64,000 nt of DNA, taken from contig NC_071330.1 in assembly GCF_010183535.1 (NCBI RefSeq), positions 14,923,717 to 14,987,716 of the forward strand, written 5' to 3'. A model generated the notes under the pieces. That model was not told the origin of the DNA. It searched no databases and was given only the letters and a program-made list of their open reading frames with translations. Shown here piece by piece: positions 25,801-36,121 of the stretch (position 1 is its first letter; every line of letters starts with the position of its first letter). Made by a program: the position numbers and the translations under genes. The DNA is from Caenorhabditis remanei. Its lineage: Eukaryota > Nematoda > Chromadorea > Rhabditida > Rhabditidae.

Positions 25801-28301
25801 GAGAGAGTGTGTAAAATCGAGAGAGTGTGTCTGCGTCTCTCCATTTCGCACACTCTTTCTCGTCGCATTTTCAAATTTCGGCTGAAAATGCGAGGCGCTC
25901 AACGCCACCCGGGCACATACCTGGTTTTCAATGAATTTTTATCCGATTTTTCATCATTTTGGAGAAAAAATCGGTAAAAAATTGATAGAAAATGATAAAA
26001 AATGACCTAAAATCACATTTTTTTGCAGTATTTTTTTGATCAAACTCGATTTTTCCCAATTCTGGACGGTTTTTGCTCGATTTTGGCCCAAAAATTGTGA
26101 ATTTTAGTTGAAAAATCACAAAAATTGACGTTTCCATGTTTAAAAATGGCGGTAACGCTATCAAAACTGGAATATTTTGCCAAAATCGGTAAAAATCGGA
26201 TTTTTTTACCTCAAATTTTGGAAAAAACATTTTAAGTGTCAAAAATGCTGAAAAACCACGTTAAAATCGTGAATATCACTGAAAATCGTATTCAAAATGG
26301 TCGAAATAGCTGGAATCTGAAAACTATCGATTTTGGTCATTTTTTGACTGTTTTTGGGGGATTTTGGTTCAAAAATTACAAATTTTAGCTGAAAAACAAT
26401 AAAAAACTCGCTCAAAACCGTCCAAAAACCCTAATTTTTCAACTAAATCGCTGAATATCGATAACAAAGCTCTCTGGACCGATTTTTTTTTCAATTTCGG
26501 CCCAAAACGGGTCGATTTTGCCTGAAAAATCATAAAAATCGACACGAAAACTCTAAAAATTATGAAATTTCTGAAAAAAAAATACGAAAAACTGCTCAAA
26601 ATAGACTGAAATTGAACAATTTTTAATTTTAAACTTTGGCTGTTTTTTCTAGTTTTCTGTGTCGTGAATATCGCTGAAAATCGTATTCAAAATGGTTGAA
26701 ATTGCTAAAAACCTGAAAACTATCGATTTTGGTCATTTTTTGACTATTTTTGATCGACTTTGGCTCAAAAATTGTGAATTTCAGTTGAAAAATCACGAAA
26801 ATTGACTTAAAATCGAAGAAAAAACGCTAATTTTTTGACAAATTTGCCAAACATCGGGTAAAATACCGATAAAAATCTATAACAGAGGTCACTGGACCGA
26901 TTTTGTTCAATTTTGGCGCAAAATGGGTCAATTTTGCTTTAAAAAAATGCAAAAATCGACAAAAAACTGCTGAAAATAGACTCAAATTGAAAATTTTCTC
27001 ATTTTGAAGTTACAAAATGAATTTTAGGGTCGATTTTTGACAGAAATAACCAATTTTTGGCTTAAAAATCATGAAAATGAGCTCAGAATGATCAAATTCC
27101 GCAGAAATTCCGTTAAAATCGTCCAAAAATGATGAATTTCCGATTTTTGAGTCATTGTTTATCCGGTTAAGCTTGAAAAAGCTCAAACTCAGTAAAAAAC
27201 AACAAAAATTGACACATAAACCCAAAAAAAAGACGAGTATTTGTAATTTTTTAACAAAATTTGAGCGCTTTCAAGCAAAAACTGATCAAAAATGTCTCAA
27301 AAATTACATTTTTAGACGATTTCGACGGAATTTTAACGGATTTCACAACTTCTGAGCTCAGTTTTGCGATTTTTCAGCTGAAAATTGGGGATTTCCGGCA
27401 AAAATTGACCAAAAATCAATTTTTCCGCGTTAAAATTGAAAATTGTTCAATTTCAGTCTATTTTCTTTGTTTTAAGTGAATTTTTCAGGTTTTTAGCGAA
27501 TTTTACTATGTTTTCACGAAAAAACCAATAATTTTTGTAAATTTTAAATAGAAATTGACCAATTTTGTCCCAAAATTGAGCAAAAACCGTCTAGAATTAG
27601 AGAAAATCGATTTTTAGCGGTATTTTGCACGATTTTCAGTGATTTAGCCAAAAAATTAGCGTTTTTCTTCAATTTTAAGTCAATTTTCGTAATTTTTCAG
27701 CTGAAATTCCCACTTTTTGAGACAATATCGATCAAAAACAGTCCAAAAATCACAAAAATCGATATTTTTCAGATTCCAGCTATTTCGACCATTTTGAATA
27801 CGTTTTTCAGCGATATCCACCATTTTTACGTGATTTTTCAGCATTTTAAATCTAAAAAAACCAGGAAAATCAGCCAAAAAACTGCAAAAATTCTTTTTTT
27901 TTTCAATTTTTTTGATTTTTCCAAATTTCCAGTCACCTACCTCAAATAAAACCGTTTAAAATAGACAATAGCTGTCGCTATAACTTGTTGTCTCAGTTTA
28001 CACCCAACATTCGCTTGAGAATGAGCGCATTCTGTGGCCACCGCCGTGATAACTGAAAAATTATCGATTTTTTCAATTTTTTCGGATTTTTTTTGTTAAT
28101 TTTGATCTATTTACAGTTCGCCCAAAAAATATTCAATCGATTGTACTCGTCTTCGCTATACGTCTTCATATCCTCGGCTCGTTGCTTCCAAATTTCAGTT
28201 TTATCGAACATCCACTGTTGTCTGAACGAAAATCGCTGATTTTGGTGTCAAAATGTGCGGAATTCTTACGCATGACTACTTTTCCAGAAATTCATCGCCA
28301 T
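19867..28301 (-). CDS. cic-1: Cyclin C (Mediator kinase module)
   Basis: Six minus-strand exons in phase: 28301-28270, 28221-28115, 28052-27941, 25585-25464, 22744-22368 and 20043-19867 (TAG), giving 308 residues, close to the family length. The start reads MAMNFWKSSHA, as in metazoan cyclin C. Cyclin-box landmarks are LRQQVIATAIVYFKRFY, LFLACKVEEH and ILVEILDCCLVVYHPQRP. The C-terminus is rich in Gln and His, ending SSSGYHM. Cyclin C pairs with CDK8 in the Mediator kinase module in the nucleus. Introns of 2-3 kb are filled with repeats, including the 20.1-22.2 kb array. A degenerate extra copy of the start of exon 5 lies at 25091-25033. The gene is divergent from strm-1, a pairing I recall from C. 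elegans chromosome III. Confidence 0.95.
20130..22230. repeat. CGCGTCAAAGGTGCGCCAGA array within cic-1 intron 5
   Basis: About thirty copies of the 20-mer or its truncated form GCGCCAAAGGTGCGCCAGA. The first three (20130-20300) run as CTGGCGCACCTTTGACGCG; from about 20345 on all are inverted, so the array has an orientation switch near 20.3 kb. Higher-order units recur, for example the AAGGATTTTCAACCGGATTT segment at about 21145, 21560 and 22075. Spacers repeat GACTATTTTGGCTCTTTTTC. Confidence 0.85.
23233..23610. repeat. ~378 bp near-perfect palindrome
   Basis: Arms of about 165 bp run from TATTATCGGAATAAAAAGTT to its complement at the right end. Each includes GCGCAAAAGTCCCGCCACTG and GCACGGTTTCAGTTCTATTT. 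The centre, near 23410-23430, is AT-rich. It is typical of a long-arm inverted-repeat element and lies in cic-1 intron 4. Confidence 0.85.
23625..23790. repeat. Second, smaller palindrome adjoining the first
   Basis: The left arm TCTCGGACAAAATGTTTGCT pairs with AGCAAACATTTTGTCCGAGA on the right; flanking GAGGCCGTGT and ACACGGTCTC also pair. It starts within 20 bp of the end of the 23233-23610 palindrome. Confidence 0.75.
23875..24215. repeat. Small group of TGGCGCGCCTTNGACGCG copies
   Basis: Five copies in the same motif family as the 16.7-18.2 kb array, the last one inverted (near 24205). Inverted AGTCGCAGA / TCTGCGACT segments are also present. Confidence 0.7.
24280..24648. mobile_element. 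GC-rich palindromic element with 8 bp target duplication
   Basis: 369 bp palindrome with ends CATACTTGCAAACCGGGCC and the reverse complement. It is flanked by ATTTTTTC at 24272-24279 and 24649-24656, an exact 8 bp duplication as made by hAT-type transposases. Inner arms include GTAACTCGCTTCAAACTCAA and the GGCCGGATGGCTATTCG block. It is non-autonomous. Relatives lie at 24677-24991, 36425-36640, 36834-37020 and 41111-41452. Confidence 0.8.
24677..24991. mobile_element. GC-rich palindromic element, second copy
   Basis: Same family as 24280-24648, missing the extreme left end. It begins ACCGGGCCGACACGGGCC and ends CCCGGTTTGCAAGTATG. It lies 28 bp after the first copy, so one may have inserted beside the other. 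Confidence 0.75.
25033..25091 (-). pseudogene. Degenerate duplicate of the start of cic-1 exon 5
   Basis: Behind a good acceptor (TTTTTTTCAG), the minus strand reads, in the phase left by exon 4, PNRWGVEYDCTLFFFENA then TAA. The true exon 5 at 22744 begins PKRWGVTFE. The match in residues, phase and acceptor points to a partial exon duplication. Splicing to it would truncate cyclin C. It could be a poison exon, but decay is simpler. Confidence 0.6.
25789..25871. repeat. Short palindrome with GAGAGTGTG arms
   Basis: AAAATGCGACGAGAGAGAGT pairs with ACTCTTTCTCGTCGCATTTT, and a CTGCGTCTC motif sits in the loop. Lies in cic-1 intron 4. The rest of that intron, to 27940, is low-complexity A/T-rich DNA with nothing else recognisable. 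Confidence 0.7.
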
Positions 28302-28965
28302 TTTTGATTTATTTAGCAGAAAAAATCACCGAAAACCGTCTGGAAATCGCTGAAATCCGTGGAGAAAATAAATTAAATCAGTGTCGATTTACGATAAACA
28401 ACACGCGCTAGCGGGATAGCGGAGTGTCGTACTGAGAGAAAAGCGCGCGAGATTTGAATTTAGTTTTCTTTCGCTTTTCAGATTTTTATGAGGTTTTCAA
28501 GGGTTTTTCAGTGTTTTTTTGTAATATTTTTTTGAAAAAAATTAATTTTCAGCTGTTCCAACCTCCAAACCAGTCCCTCTTCCCCCTACCTCCCTCAATG
28601 ACCACTCAAACTTTCGATTTTCCCGAAAAAAGTGGGCGGAGCCTAATCGGAGATTGACACAGCGTAAAGAAATCGTCATTTCTTTCAATTATTTGTTTGT
28701 AAAAGCGGAGAAATCACAATTTGTCACTCGAAATGTGCCCTTATCTATGTCTTGTCACCTCTCTGGCAGGGTGAATCACTAAAATATCAATTTTTGAGTG
28801 TTTTCTAGTTTTGATCTACCGTAATGTGTATAAATAGTGATTTTGAACTAGAAAAAAGTTAAATTTTTTAGTTTTGTAAAATAATTTCCAAAAAAACATT
28901 TTTTTTGAAAATTTTTTTTTCAGATTTTTTTTGTTGCTGAAAATTTTTTGTCTGAAAATCTGAAA
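28302..28965. promoter_or_regulatory. Shared upstream region of divergent cic-1 and strm-1
   Basis: 664 bp separate the two start codons. A GC-richer patch at 28400-28450 contains GCGCTAGCGGGATAGCGGAG and AAGCGCGCGAG, and GGGCGGAGC occurs near 28633. It is bidirectional by position only; no defined factor site is claimed. Confidence 0.45.
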
Positions 28966-31900
28966 ATGTCCATCAACATGAATGCGAATTTCTTGAAACT
29001 GCTTACCCACTTCCGCAGACACGATTTGGTGAGTTTTATTTTTTTAATGGGTAAAATTCGTAAAAACTAAAAAATTTGGGTCCGCGGCCTAGTTTTCCGG
29101 ATTTTGTGAAAGTTAGGTCATCAATTTTTGGAAATTAAGTTTACAATGTTATAGAATTTTAAAAAAGCTCCTTTTTAGTTAAAAAATCACCTGAAAACCT
29201 CTGAAAACAAGAGAGTTATAAAGGTTTTAAGGTCGGTGGCCTAATTTTTCTTCCAGCGGAAAACTTCTGCCACAATTTTTGTATTTTATATATTTTCACG
29301 GTTAGTAAACGTGAAAACAATCAACTTCCAAAAAAAATTACTGAAAAATATCAAAAAATGAAAAAGTTACAGATTTTCGAAACTTTTCGAAACTTTTCGA
29401 AAATTCCCGTTGACAAAATCTACCGTAACCCGGTCAGATATGCTCCAAATTTTTCGAAACTACAATTTTTGAATTCAGCGCGTCAAGACGCTTCGAATGA
29501 GTATAATCATGACTAGGTTCGTAGTAAGTCGGGTCCCACCACGAAAAGGGTCCCCTGGGGTACTGTAGTTTTCGTGGCGGGACCCAACTTGCTTCAAACC
29601 TAGACATGATTATACTCATTCGAAGCGTCTTGACGCCCTGATTCTGAATATCTAATTTGTATTGTTGTCAGATAAAATCATAGAAAGATATAGCAGAAAA
29701 ACCGTCTGAAATCTCCAATTTTTGCCTTTTTTCCACTTTTTCCGCCGAAAAAAGGTCAGTTCTCCTATAAAAAGTTTCTTTCTTATCTAATCAAAGTCCT
29801 TTAAGACACCGGATGAAGTACACAGGTACTGTCAGTCCGTTTGACCTGTCTCTTCCCTTTTTCTCTGCGTCTCCACACTCTCTCATCACTTTTTTCTCAA
29901 TTAGATAGAAATTGACCTACTTTTCGACACCGCGCGTCTTTTCTCGGTCAAATTATAAGAAAAGAGAGGAAATGGAAAACAAATAATTGGTGTGTGAGTG
30001 ACTGGCAGGAGGGGTATGTTCAAATTGACACAAGCAGAAAAATGAATTGAAGAAAATTGAAAATTTTTCGAAAAGAAAATATTTGTTTTTTGAACAAAAA
30101 CTACAAAATGGCTACAGAAAAAGTTTGCGAAAAGTGAAAAAAAAATTAATTTTTTTTTGAAAACTGGTGGCCGAGGTCTGATGGCCTAGAAATCACTCAT
30201 TAGGGCACAAAACATATAAATTCAAAATTTGCACGCTAAGAGCTTTCAAATGAGTATAATCATGCCTAGGTTTGGAGAAAATTGAAAATTTTAGGAAATT
30301 TGGGTCCCCGCACGAAAAAAACGAAAACTTGGAGGGTTACTGTAGGCTAACGTGGTTACAATTATTTTTCGCAAGTAGTTTGACAAATTTCCTATTGTTT
30401 GTACTAAAATTCACTCAGAAATGTTGAAATTTAAAAAAGTAACAGATTTTCGAATCTTTTCGAAATTTTTCGAAAATCAAAATGTCCCAAAAACTACAGT
30501 ATCCCACTCAGATTCGTGTCGAGACTCATGAAATTTAAGTATTTGGAATCCGCGCTTTGAGACGGTTCAGGAAAGTATAATCATGCCTAGGTTTGGAGTA
30601 AATCGGGTCTCGCCACGAAATTTGGCACCTGGGTTACTGTAGTTTTCGTGGTGGGACCCAACTTGCTTCAAACCTGGTCATGATTATACTCATTCAAAGC
30701 GTCTTGACGAGCTTAATCTAAATATATTATTTTTAAAAGTCATGCTGCAAAATCGAAAAAGTTACAGCAATTTCAGTGAATTTCAGATTTGCGAAAATTT
30801 TCGAAAATCTGTAACGTTTTGAATTTTTACCCGGTTTTTCAGATTTTTGTACCGAAATGTTCAGAATCGACTAAACTACTCACTAAAACTAAAATTTTCA
30901 GACCAACTTCAAATCGGAGCACGATGAGCTCTACGAGAAGGCACTCGAATCGGGGGATCATTTGGAAGTGACATCTCACTATTATAGTGTTATGAGTACT
31001 GTAATCGATGAGTATTTTGGTGGAAATTTCCATTTTGTCCCACCGAAATTCGAGGGACAACCGCTGGAGGAGGCGTTGAAGTCTCTTCATCAGTGAGTTT
31101 TTGTTATTTGGGATGTATTTTTGTGAAAAAACTGACAAAAATATTTTTATCAAAAAGAAGAAAAAATTCCAAAATTTTTGAGCTAAAAATCAGCTGAAAA
31201 TGACGGAAAATAAGAAAGTTACAGAATTTCGAAACTTTTCGAAAATCTCGAAAAATTTAAACTACCGTAACCCAGCTCGTTTGCACTCAAATTTCAAAAT
31301 TTTTATATTTTCAGATTCATCTCAATAAAAGCTTTCAGAAAAGTATAATCATGCCCACATTCGGTAAAAGTTGGGTCCCACCACGAAAACTGGAAGAGAG
31401 GGTACTGTAGTTTTCGTGGTGGGACCCATTATACTCCGAATATGGGCATGATTATACTTTTCTGAAAGCTCTCGTCAAGGTAAATCCGAAAATACAACTT
31501 TTGAAATTTTCGAGTAAAAATGGATCGGGTTACGGTAGATTGAATTTTTTGAAATTTTCGAATATTTTCGAAATTCTGTAACTTTTTGAGTTTTTGTTGT
31601 TTTTATGCCATTTTGCTAGATTAGATCCTTCAAGTAACAAATCATACATAAAAATAGTATCGCTGTCAGAACTACAGTAACCAGGCGTTTTTCGTGGTGG
31701 GACCCAAAAAATTCAAAAAAATTGCGTTTTTGGGTTCTGAAACGAAAATTTCTGATGGTTTCTGATTTTGAATGATACCAATAGATAGAGCTCACAGAGA
31801 CGGTTCAGAAAAGTATAATTATGCCCTGATTTGAAAAAAGTTGGGTCCCACCACGAAAACTACAGTACCCCGGAATCCCCGTTTTCGTGGCGGGACCCAA

Positions 31901-34629
31901 CTTTTTTCAAACCTAGTCATGATTATACTCGTTTGAAGCGTCTCGACGCGCTGAATTCAAATATTTTATTCATTTTTGACAAAAACCTGAAAATTTCGGG
32001 TCTAACCACGAAAATCAAAAAACTTTTCTAAAAAATTCAAATTTTTCCAGACACATTGCCTCAAAACTGGAATTGAAGGAGGACGTGAAGTGTCTTGATA
32101 TCGGATGTGGTATTGGTGGTGTCATGTTGGATATCGCTGATTTTGGCGCCAATTTGACAGGTGTCACTATTGCTCCAAATGAGGCTGAAATTGGTAGGTC
32201 TGAAAAAAAAATTTTGGAAAAAAATTGTTGGAAATTTTTTTTCTGAAATTAATATTTGTTTCAATTTGTGTAGTGTTAATTGGCTAATTATCTTACAAAA
32301 TCCCACTTTTCCAGGCAACGAAAAATTCGCCAACTTGGGGCTATCGGATCGCTGCAAGATTGTCGCCGCTGATTGCCATGAGATGCCTTTCGGTGGGTTA
32401 CTGTAGTTTTCGGGGTGCCAGATATTTTTTATTGAAATTCCAGAAGATTTGACACATTTTAAGCTATTAACCAACAAAATCGGTTGAAAATTCGAAAAGT
32501 TACAGATTTTCAAAAAATTTCGAAAATCTGAAATTTATTGATATTGCTATAACTCTGTCAGTTTTAGCCCAAGACTGAAAATAATGATAGATTTGAAATC
32601 AGCACGTCAAGACGGTTTGAATGAGTATAATCATGCCCTGGTTTGAATAAATTTGGGTCTCGCCACGAAAAAGCCATTTCGGGTTACTGTAGTTTTCGTG
32701 GTGGGACCCAACTTTCACCGAATGTAGGCATGATTATACTTTTCTGAACCGTCTCAATGAGCTCTATATATTGGTAATATTCAAAACCAGATACAATCAA
32801 AAATTTCCGATTTAGAACCCGAAAACCAAAAATTTTCAATTTTTCCAGAAGACGATACATTCGACGTCGCCTATGCTATATATTCTCTTAAATACATCCC
32901 AAATTTGGAGACAGTGATGAAAGAAATCCAACGAGTTCTAAAACCCGGAGGAAAATTTATTGTCTACGATTTGATCAAGACCAATGACTATGATGAGGAT
33001 AATGAGGAGCATTTTAAGGTAAATTCCATGATTTCGTGTGAAAATCTTGTGCAAACCGGATGAAAATATGATATTTGAATTCAGGAGGTTGAGGCGGTTC
33101 AGAAAAGTATAATCATGCCTAGGTTTGGAGTAAATTGGGTCTCGCCACGAAATGTGACACCTGGGTTACTGTAGTTTTCGTGGTTTCCCAACTTTTTTCG
33201 AACCAGGGCATGATTATACTTTTCTGAAAGCTGCAAATGAGCTGATTTTGAAAATACAAAAATTTTGAAATTTGAGCGCCAACGAGCTGAGTTACGGTAG
33301 TTTAAATGTTATGAAATTTTTGAGATTTTCGAAAATTTTCGAAATTCTGTAACTTTCTTAATTTTCAACCAATTTTTTCAATTTTTGGCTTGAAATGACC
33401 GGAACTTAAAAATCTATCCATTTATAAATAAAAAATTCAAAAATTCTTATTTCCAGACTCTCCACCACCTGGAATACGCGTGCGGTATGCCCCGCCTCCA
33501 CACCCAAAACGAAATCGAGAAATCCGCTGAAAATTCTGGAATGCCATTGATCGAACAAGAGAATCTCGAGGAGACTTACGGAAATCGTGCATTCCATTAC
33601 TGTTTTTCGTCGAGCCCACTTTTCATGTGGCTTGTGACTAGTCCCGTTATTGGTGAGTTCATTTTTCGTGGTGGGACCCACGATTTTTTGAGAATTTTTG
33701 AATTAGAATGAAGAATTTTGAATTGCGCACATTTTAAGCCTAAAATCACTTCAAACCAGCAAAAAATAAGAAAGTTACAGAGTTTCGAAAAATGTCGAAA
33801 TTCTTATTTATTTTGAAAATTGGTGGCCGAAGTCTGGTGGCCTAGAAATTAGTTTCTAGGCCATCAAACATAAAAATTCAGAATCAGCTCGTTGAGAGCT
33901 TTCAAATGAGTATAATCATGCCTATATTCTGAAAAATTGAAATTTTATGGAAATTTGGGTCTCGCCAGGAAAACTGGGAGGGTTACTGTAGGCGGAAGTA
34001 GTCAGATAGGGTTACTATTATTTTTAAAAGGTAGTTTGACAAATTTCCTATTGCTTGAACTAAAATTTGCTTAAAAATATTGAAATTGAAAAAAGTTACA
34101 GATTTTCGAAACTTTTCAAAATTTTCAGTTGACAAAATCTACCGTAACCCGGTAAAATGTGCTCCAAACTTTTCGAAATAAGCATTTTCAAATTCAGCAA
34201 GTCAAGACGCTTCGAATGAGTATAATCATGACTAGGTTTGAAACGATTAGGGTCTTGACACGAAAACTACAGTAGTCCTGGATTCGGGTTACTGTAGTTT
34301 TCGTGGTGGGACCCAACTTGCTTCAAACCTATTCATGATTATACTCATTCGAAGCGTCTCGACGAGCTGAATCTAAATTTTTTATTTGAAACTTCTGAAA
34401 ATCACTTTTTTTACCAAAAACTCAAAAATTTTGCCTTTTTTCGAAAATCAATAAATTTTTTCCAGACCACACAATCCGAATGGCTGAAGTCATGAGAATC
34501 CTACCAGCCGGCTTCAAACAATTCAATCGAACTTTCCTTTGTGGAACAGTCAACTCAATTGTCGAGGGAGGACGTATGGGAATACTGTCGGGCGCCGATA
34601 TTTTGCTTTTTGAAAAGAAAATGGAATAA
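28966..34629 (+). CDS. strm-1: Sterol 4-C-methyltransferase (SAM-dependent)
   Basis: Seven exons in phase: 28966-29028, 30902-31092, 32051-32193, 32315-32392, 32849-33018, 33457-33652 and 34466-34629 (TAA), giving 334 residues. SAM-binding motif I is LDIGCGIGG (residues 100-108). GVTIAPNEAEI follows, then DVAYAIYSLKYIPN (164-177) and the post-III motif RVLKPGGKF (187-195). This is the layout of Erg6/SMT-type methyltransferases, shared with nematode STRM-1, which methylates C-4 of the sterol nucleus and so tunes dafachronic-acid hormone supply. Its start, MSINMNANFLKLLTHFRRHD, follows a good acceptor-like TTTTTTCAG. An AATAAA lies at about 34658. Every large intron carries TATAATCATG palindromes. 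Identity rests on my memory of the STRM-1 sequence plus the cic-1 neighbour. Confidence 0.92.
29470..29650. repeat. TATAATCATG palindrome in strm-1 intron 1
   Basis: GCGTCAAGACGCTTCGAATG and its complement enclose CCACGAAAAGGGTCCCCTGGGG and TTTTCGTGGCGGGACCC. Further family members lie at about 30230-30720, 31320-31480, 31800-31960, 32600-32770, 33090-33240 and 33890-34370 within strm-1 introns. Confidence 0.8.
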
Positions 34630-34693
34630 TTTTTTTAATTTGAATGGAAATATTGGAAATAAACTTGATTATCAATAATGAATGTGTTTAACC

Positions 34694-35116
34694 AATCAGG
34701 AATCGTCAAAAAGCTCAATAAGGAGACGAATAGGGAAGAATTGTTGGGAATTCATCCGCGATATGTTCTGCAGCCAGAAAGATTACACTGCTTTAAGAAA
34801 TCGTCATCGTTTAATGCTCAGCATGGTCCGGAAGTATTCCTTGACAATAAATGGATTGGAAGAAGATTTCAAGTTGAGGATACTGTCAATCTATTCAATT
34901 TCAATTTGGATGTTTATATAAAGAAGAAAGAGTTGGAAAAGGGATTCGATAAGGAAATGCTGCAAACATATCCTAATTCTTTTGTTGGACACTTTTTCGT
35001 ATAAACTTATCGAATTTAATTATCGAATAAAGTGTTAAAGCCGAACCCATATTTTAGGAAAACTAGTCCCCGAACTCAAAAAACGTCAAGAAATTACCAA
35101 TATCACTCAAAATCAC
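34694..35116 (+). pseudogene. Inverted copy of the last exon of the F-box gene (3' half)
   Basis: The frame that runs to TAA near 35004 matches the C-terminal 104 or so residues of the F-box gene at 35809-38060, with only a few substitutions (for example IHPRYV against IDPRYV). Homology continues about 110 bp into the 3' flank (AACCCATATTTTAGG). There is no F-box and no upstream exon, so this is a truncated duplicate. It begins 65 bp after the strm-1 stop and with 35698-36121 forms an inverted repeat. Confidence 0.85.
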
Positions 35117-35165
35117 AGAAATTCTAAATTTATGTACAAAAAGTTCGAAGTTTCTAGTTTTTCAG

Positions 35166-35482
35166 CGCACTCAATCTGTTTTGAATACGGTTCCACAACC
35201 AGCTCAAGATCAAGATCAACTCAAGATCAGCTCAAGATGATCATCATTATCGGCGGGGCAGTTGGAGCCATCATCGTCCTTGTTCTAGCCGTTGGCGTTT
35301 TCTTCTACTGTAGAAAGAAGAAAAAGAGTAAGCAGAACGTGACGGGAACTGGAACAATGTCTGGATCAAATGCTACCTCTGGTACAACCAAACAGTCCAC
35401 TGCTACTAACAATTTCAATGCTGGAACACCGACTGGAGCACCGACTGGAACACCGACCACTACAGTAGGAGAAAGATATTAG
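35166..35482 (+). pseudogene. 3' fragment of a type I membrane protein gene
   Basis: After a TTTTTCAG acceptor the frame gives a hydrophobic helix (IIIIGGAVGAIIVLVLAVGV), the cluster FFYCRKKKKSKQ, and a tail rich in Gly-Thr-Pro ending TTTVGERY. It parallels the last exon of the gene at 52013-52975 almost residue for residue, but no signal peptide or ectodomain exons precede it. It lies in the spacer of the F-box inverted repeat, so it was probably moved with it. Confidence 0.75.
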
Positions 35483-35697
35483 ATACCTCCTTTTACTTGA
35501 TACCTTATTTATTTTTTGCAGTTTTCAGTTAAGAGAAATACATTTATTTCATCCCAGCTAACTAGGGAAGGTCACCGAGTCAGGGTGGAGATATGGGTCG
35601 TGACCTATATCATTGGAAAGCTGAAATCACACTGATTCCAAATATATATTCAATTTTTGCCCTCGAGGCCTGGTATTCGAGAAAAACGAGGTCAAAG

Positions 35698-36121
35698 TGA
35701 TTTTGAGTGATATTGGTAATTTTTTAACGGTTTTTGAGTTCGGGGACTAGTTTCCCTAAAATATGGGTTCGGCTTTAACATTTTATTTGATAATTTAATT
35801 TGATTAGTTCATGCGAAAAAGTGTCCAACAAAAGAATTAGGATATGTTTGCAGCATTTCCTTATCGAATTTCTCTTCCAACTCCTTCTCCTTGATATAAA
35901 CATCCAAATTGAAATTGAATCGATTGACAGTATCCTCAACTTGAAATCTTCTTCCAATCCATTTATTGTCAAGGAATACCTCCGGACCATGTTCTGCATT
36001 GAACGATGACGATTTCTTAAAGCAGTGTAATCTTTCTGGCTGCAGAACATATCGCGGATCAATTCCCAACAATTCTTCCCTATTCGTCTCCTCATTGAGC
36101 TTTTTGACAATTCCTGATTGC
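35698..36121. repeat. Right arm of a ~424 bp inverted duplication
   Basis: Reverse complement of 34694-35116 with high identity. The spacer is about 580 bp. The arm covers the 3' part of the F-box gene's last exon and its 3' flank, so read-through RNA would fold into a long hairpin. Confidence 0.85.

Noticed and set aside
32061..32513. 150-codon minus-strand frame across strm-1 exons
   Set aside because: It is antisense to clear methyltransferase exons and spans their splice sites.
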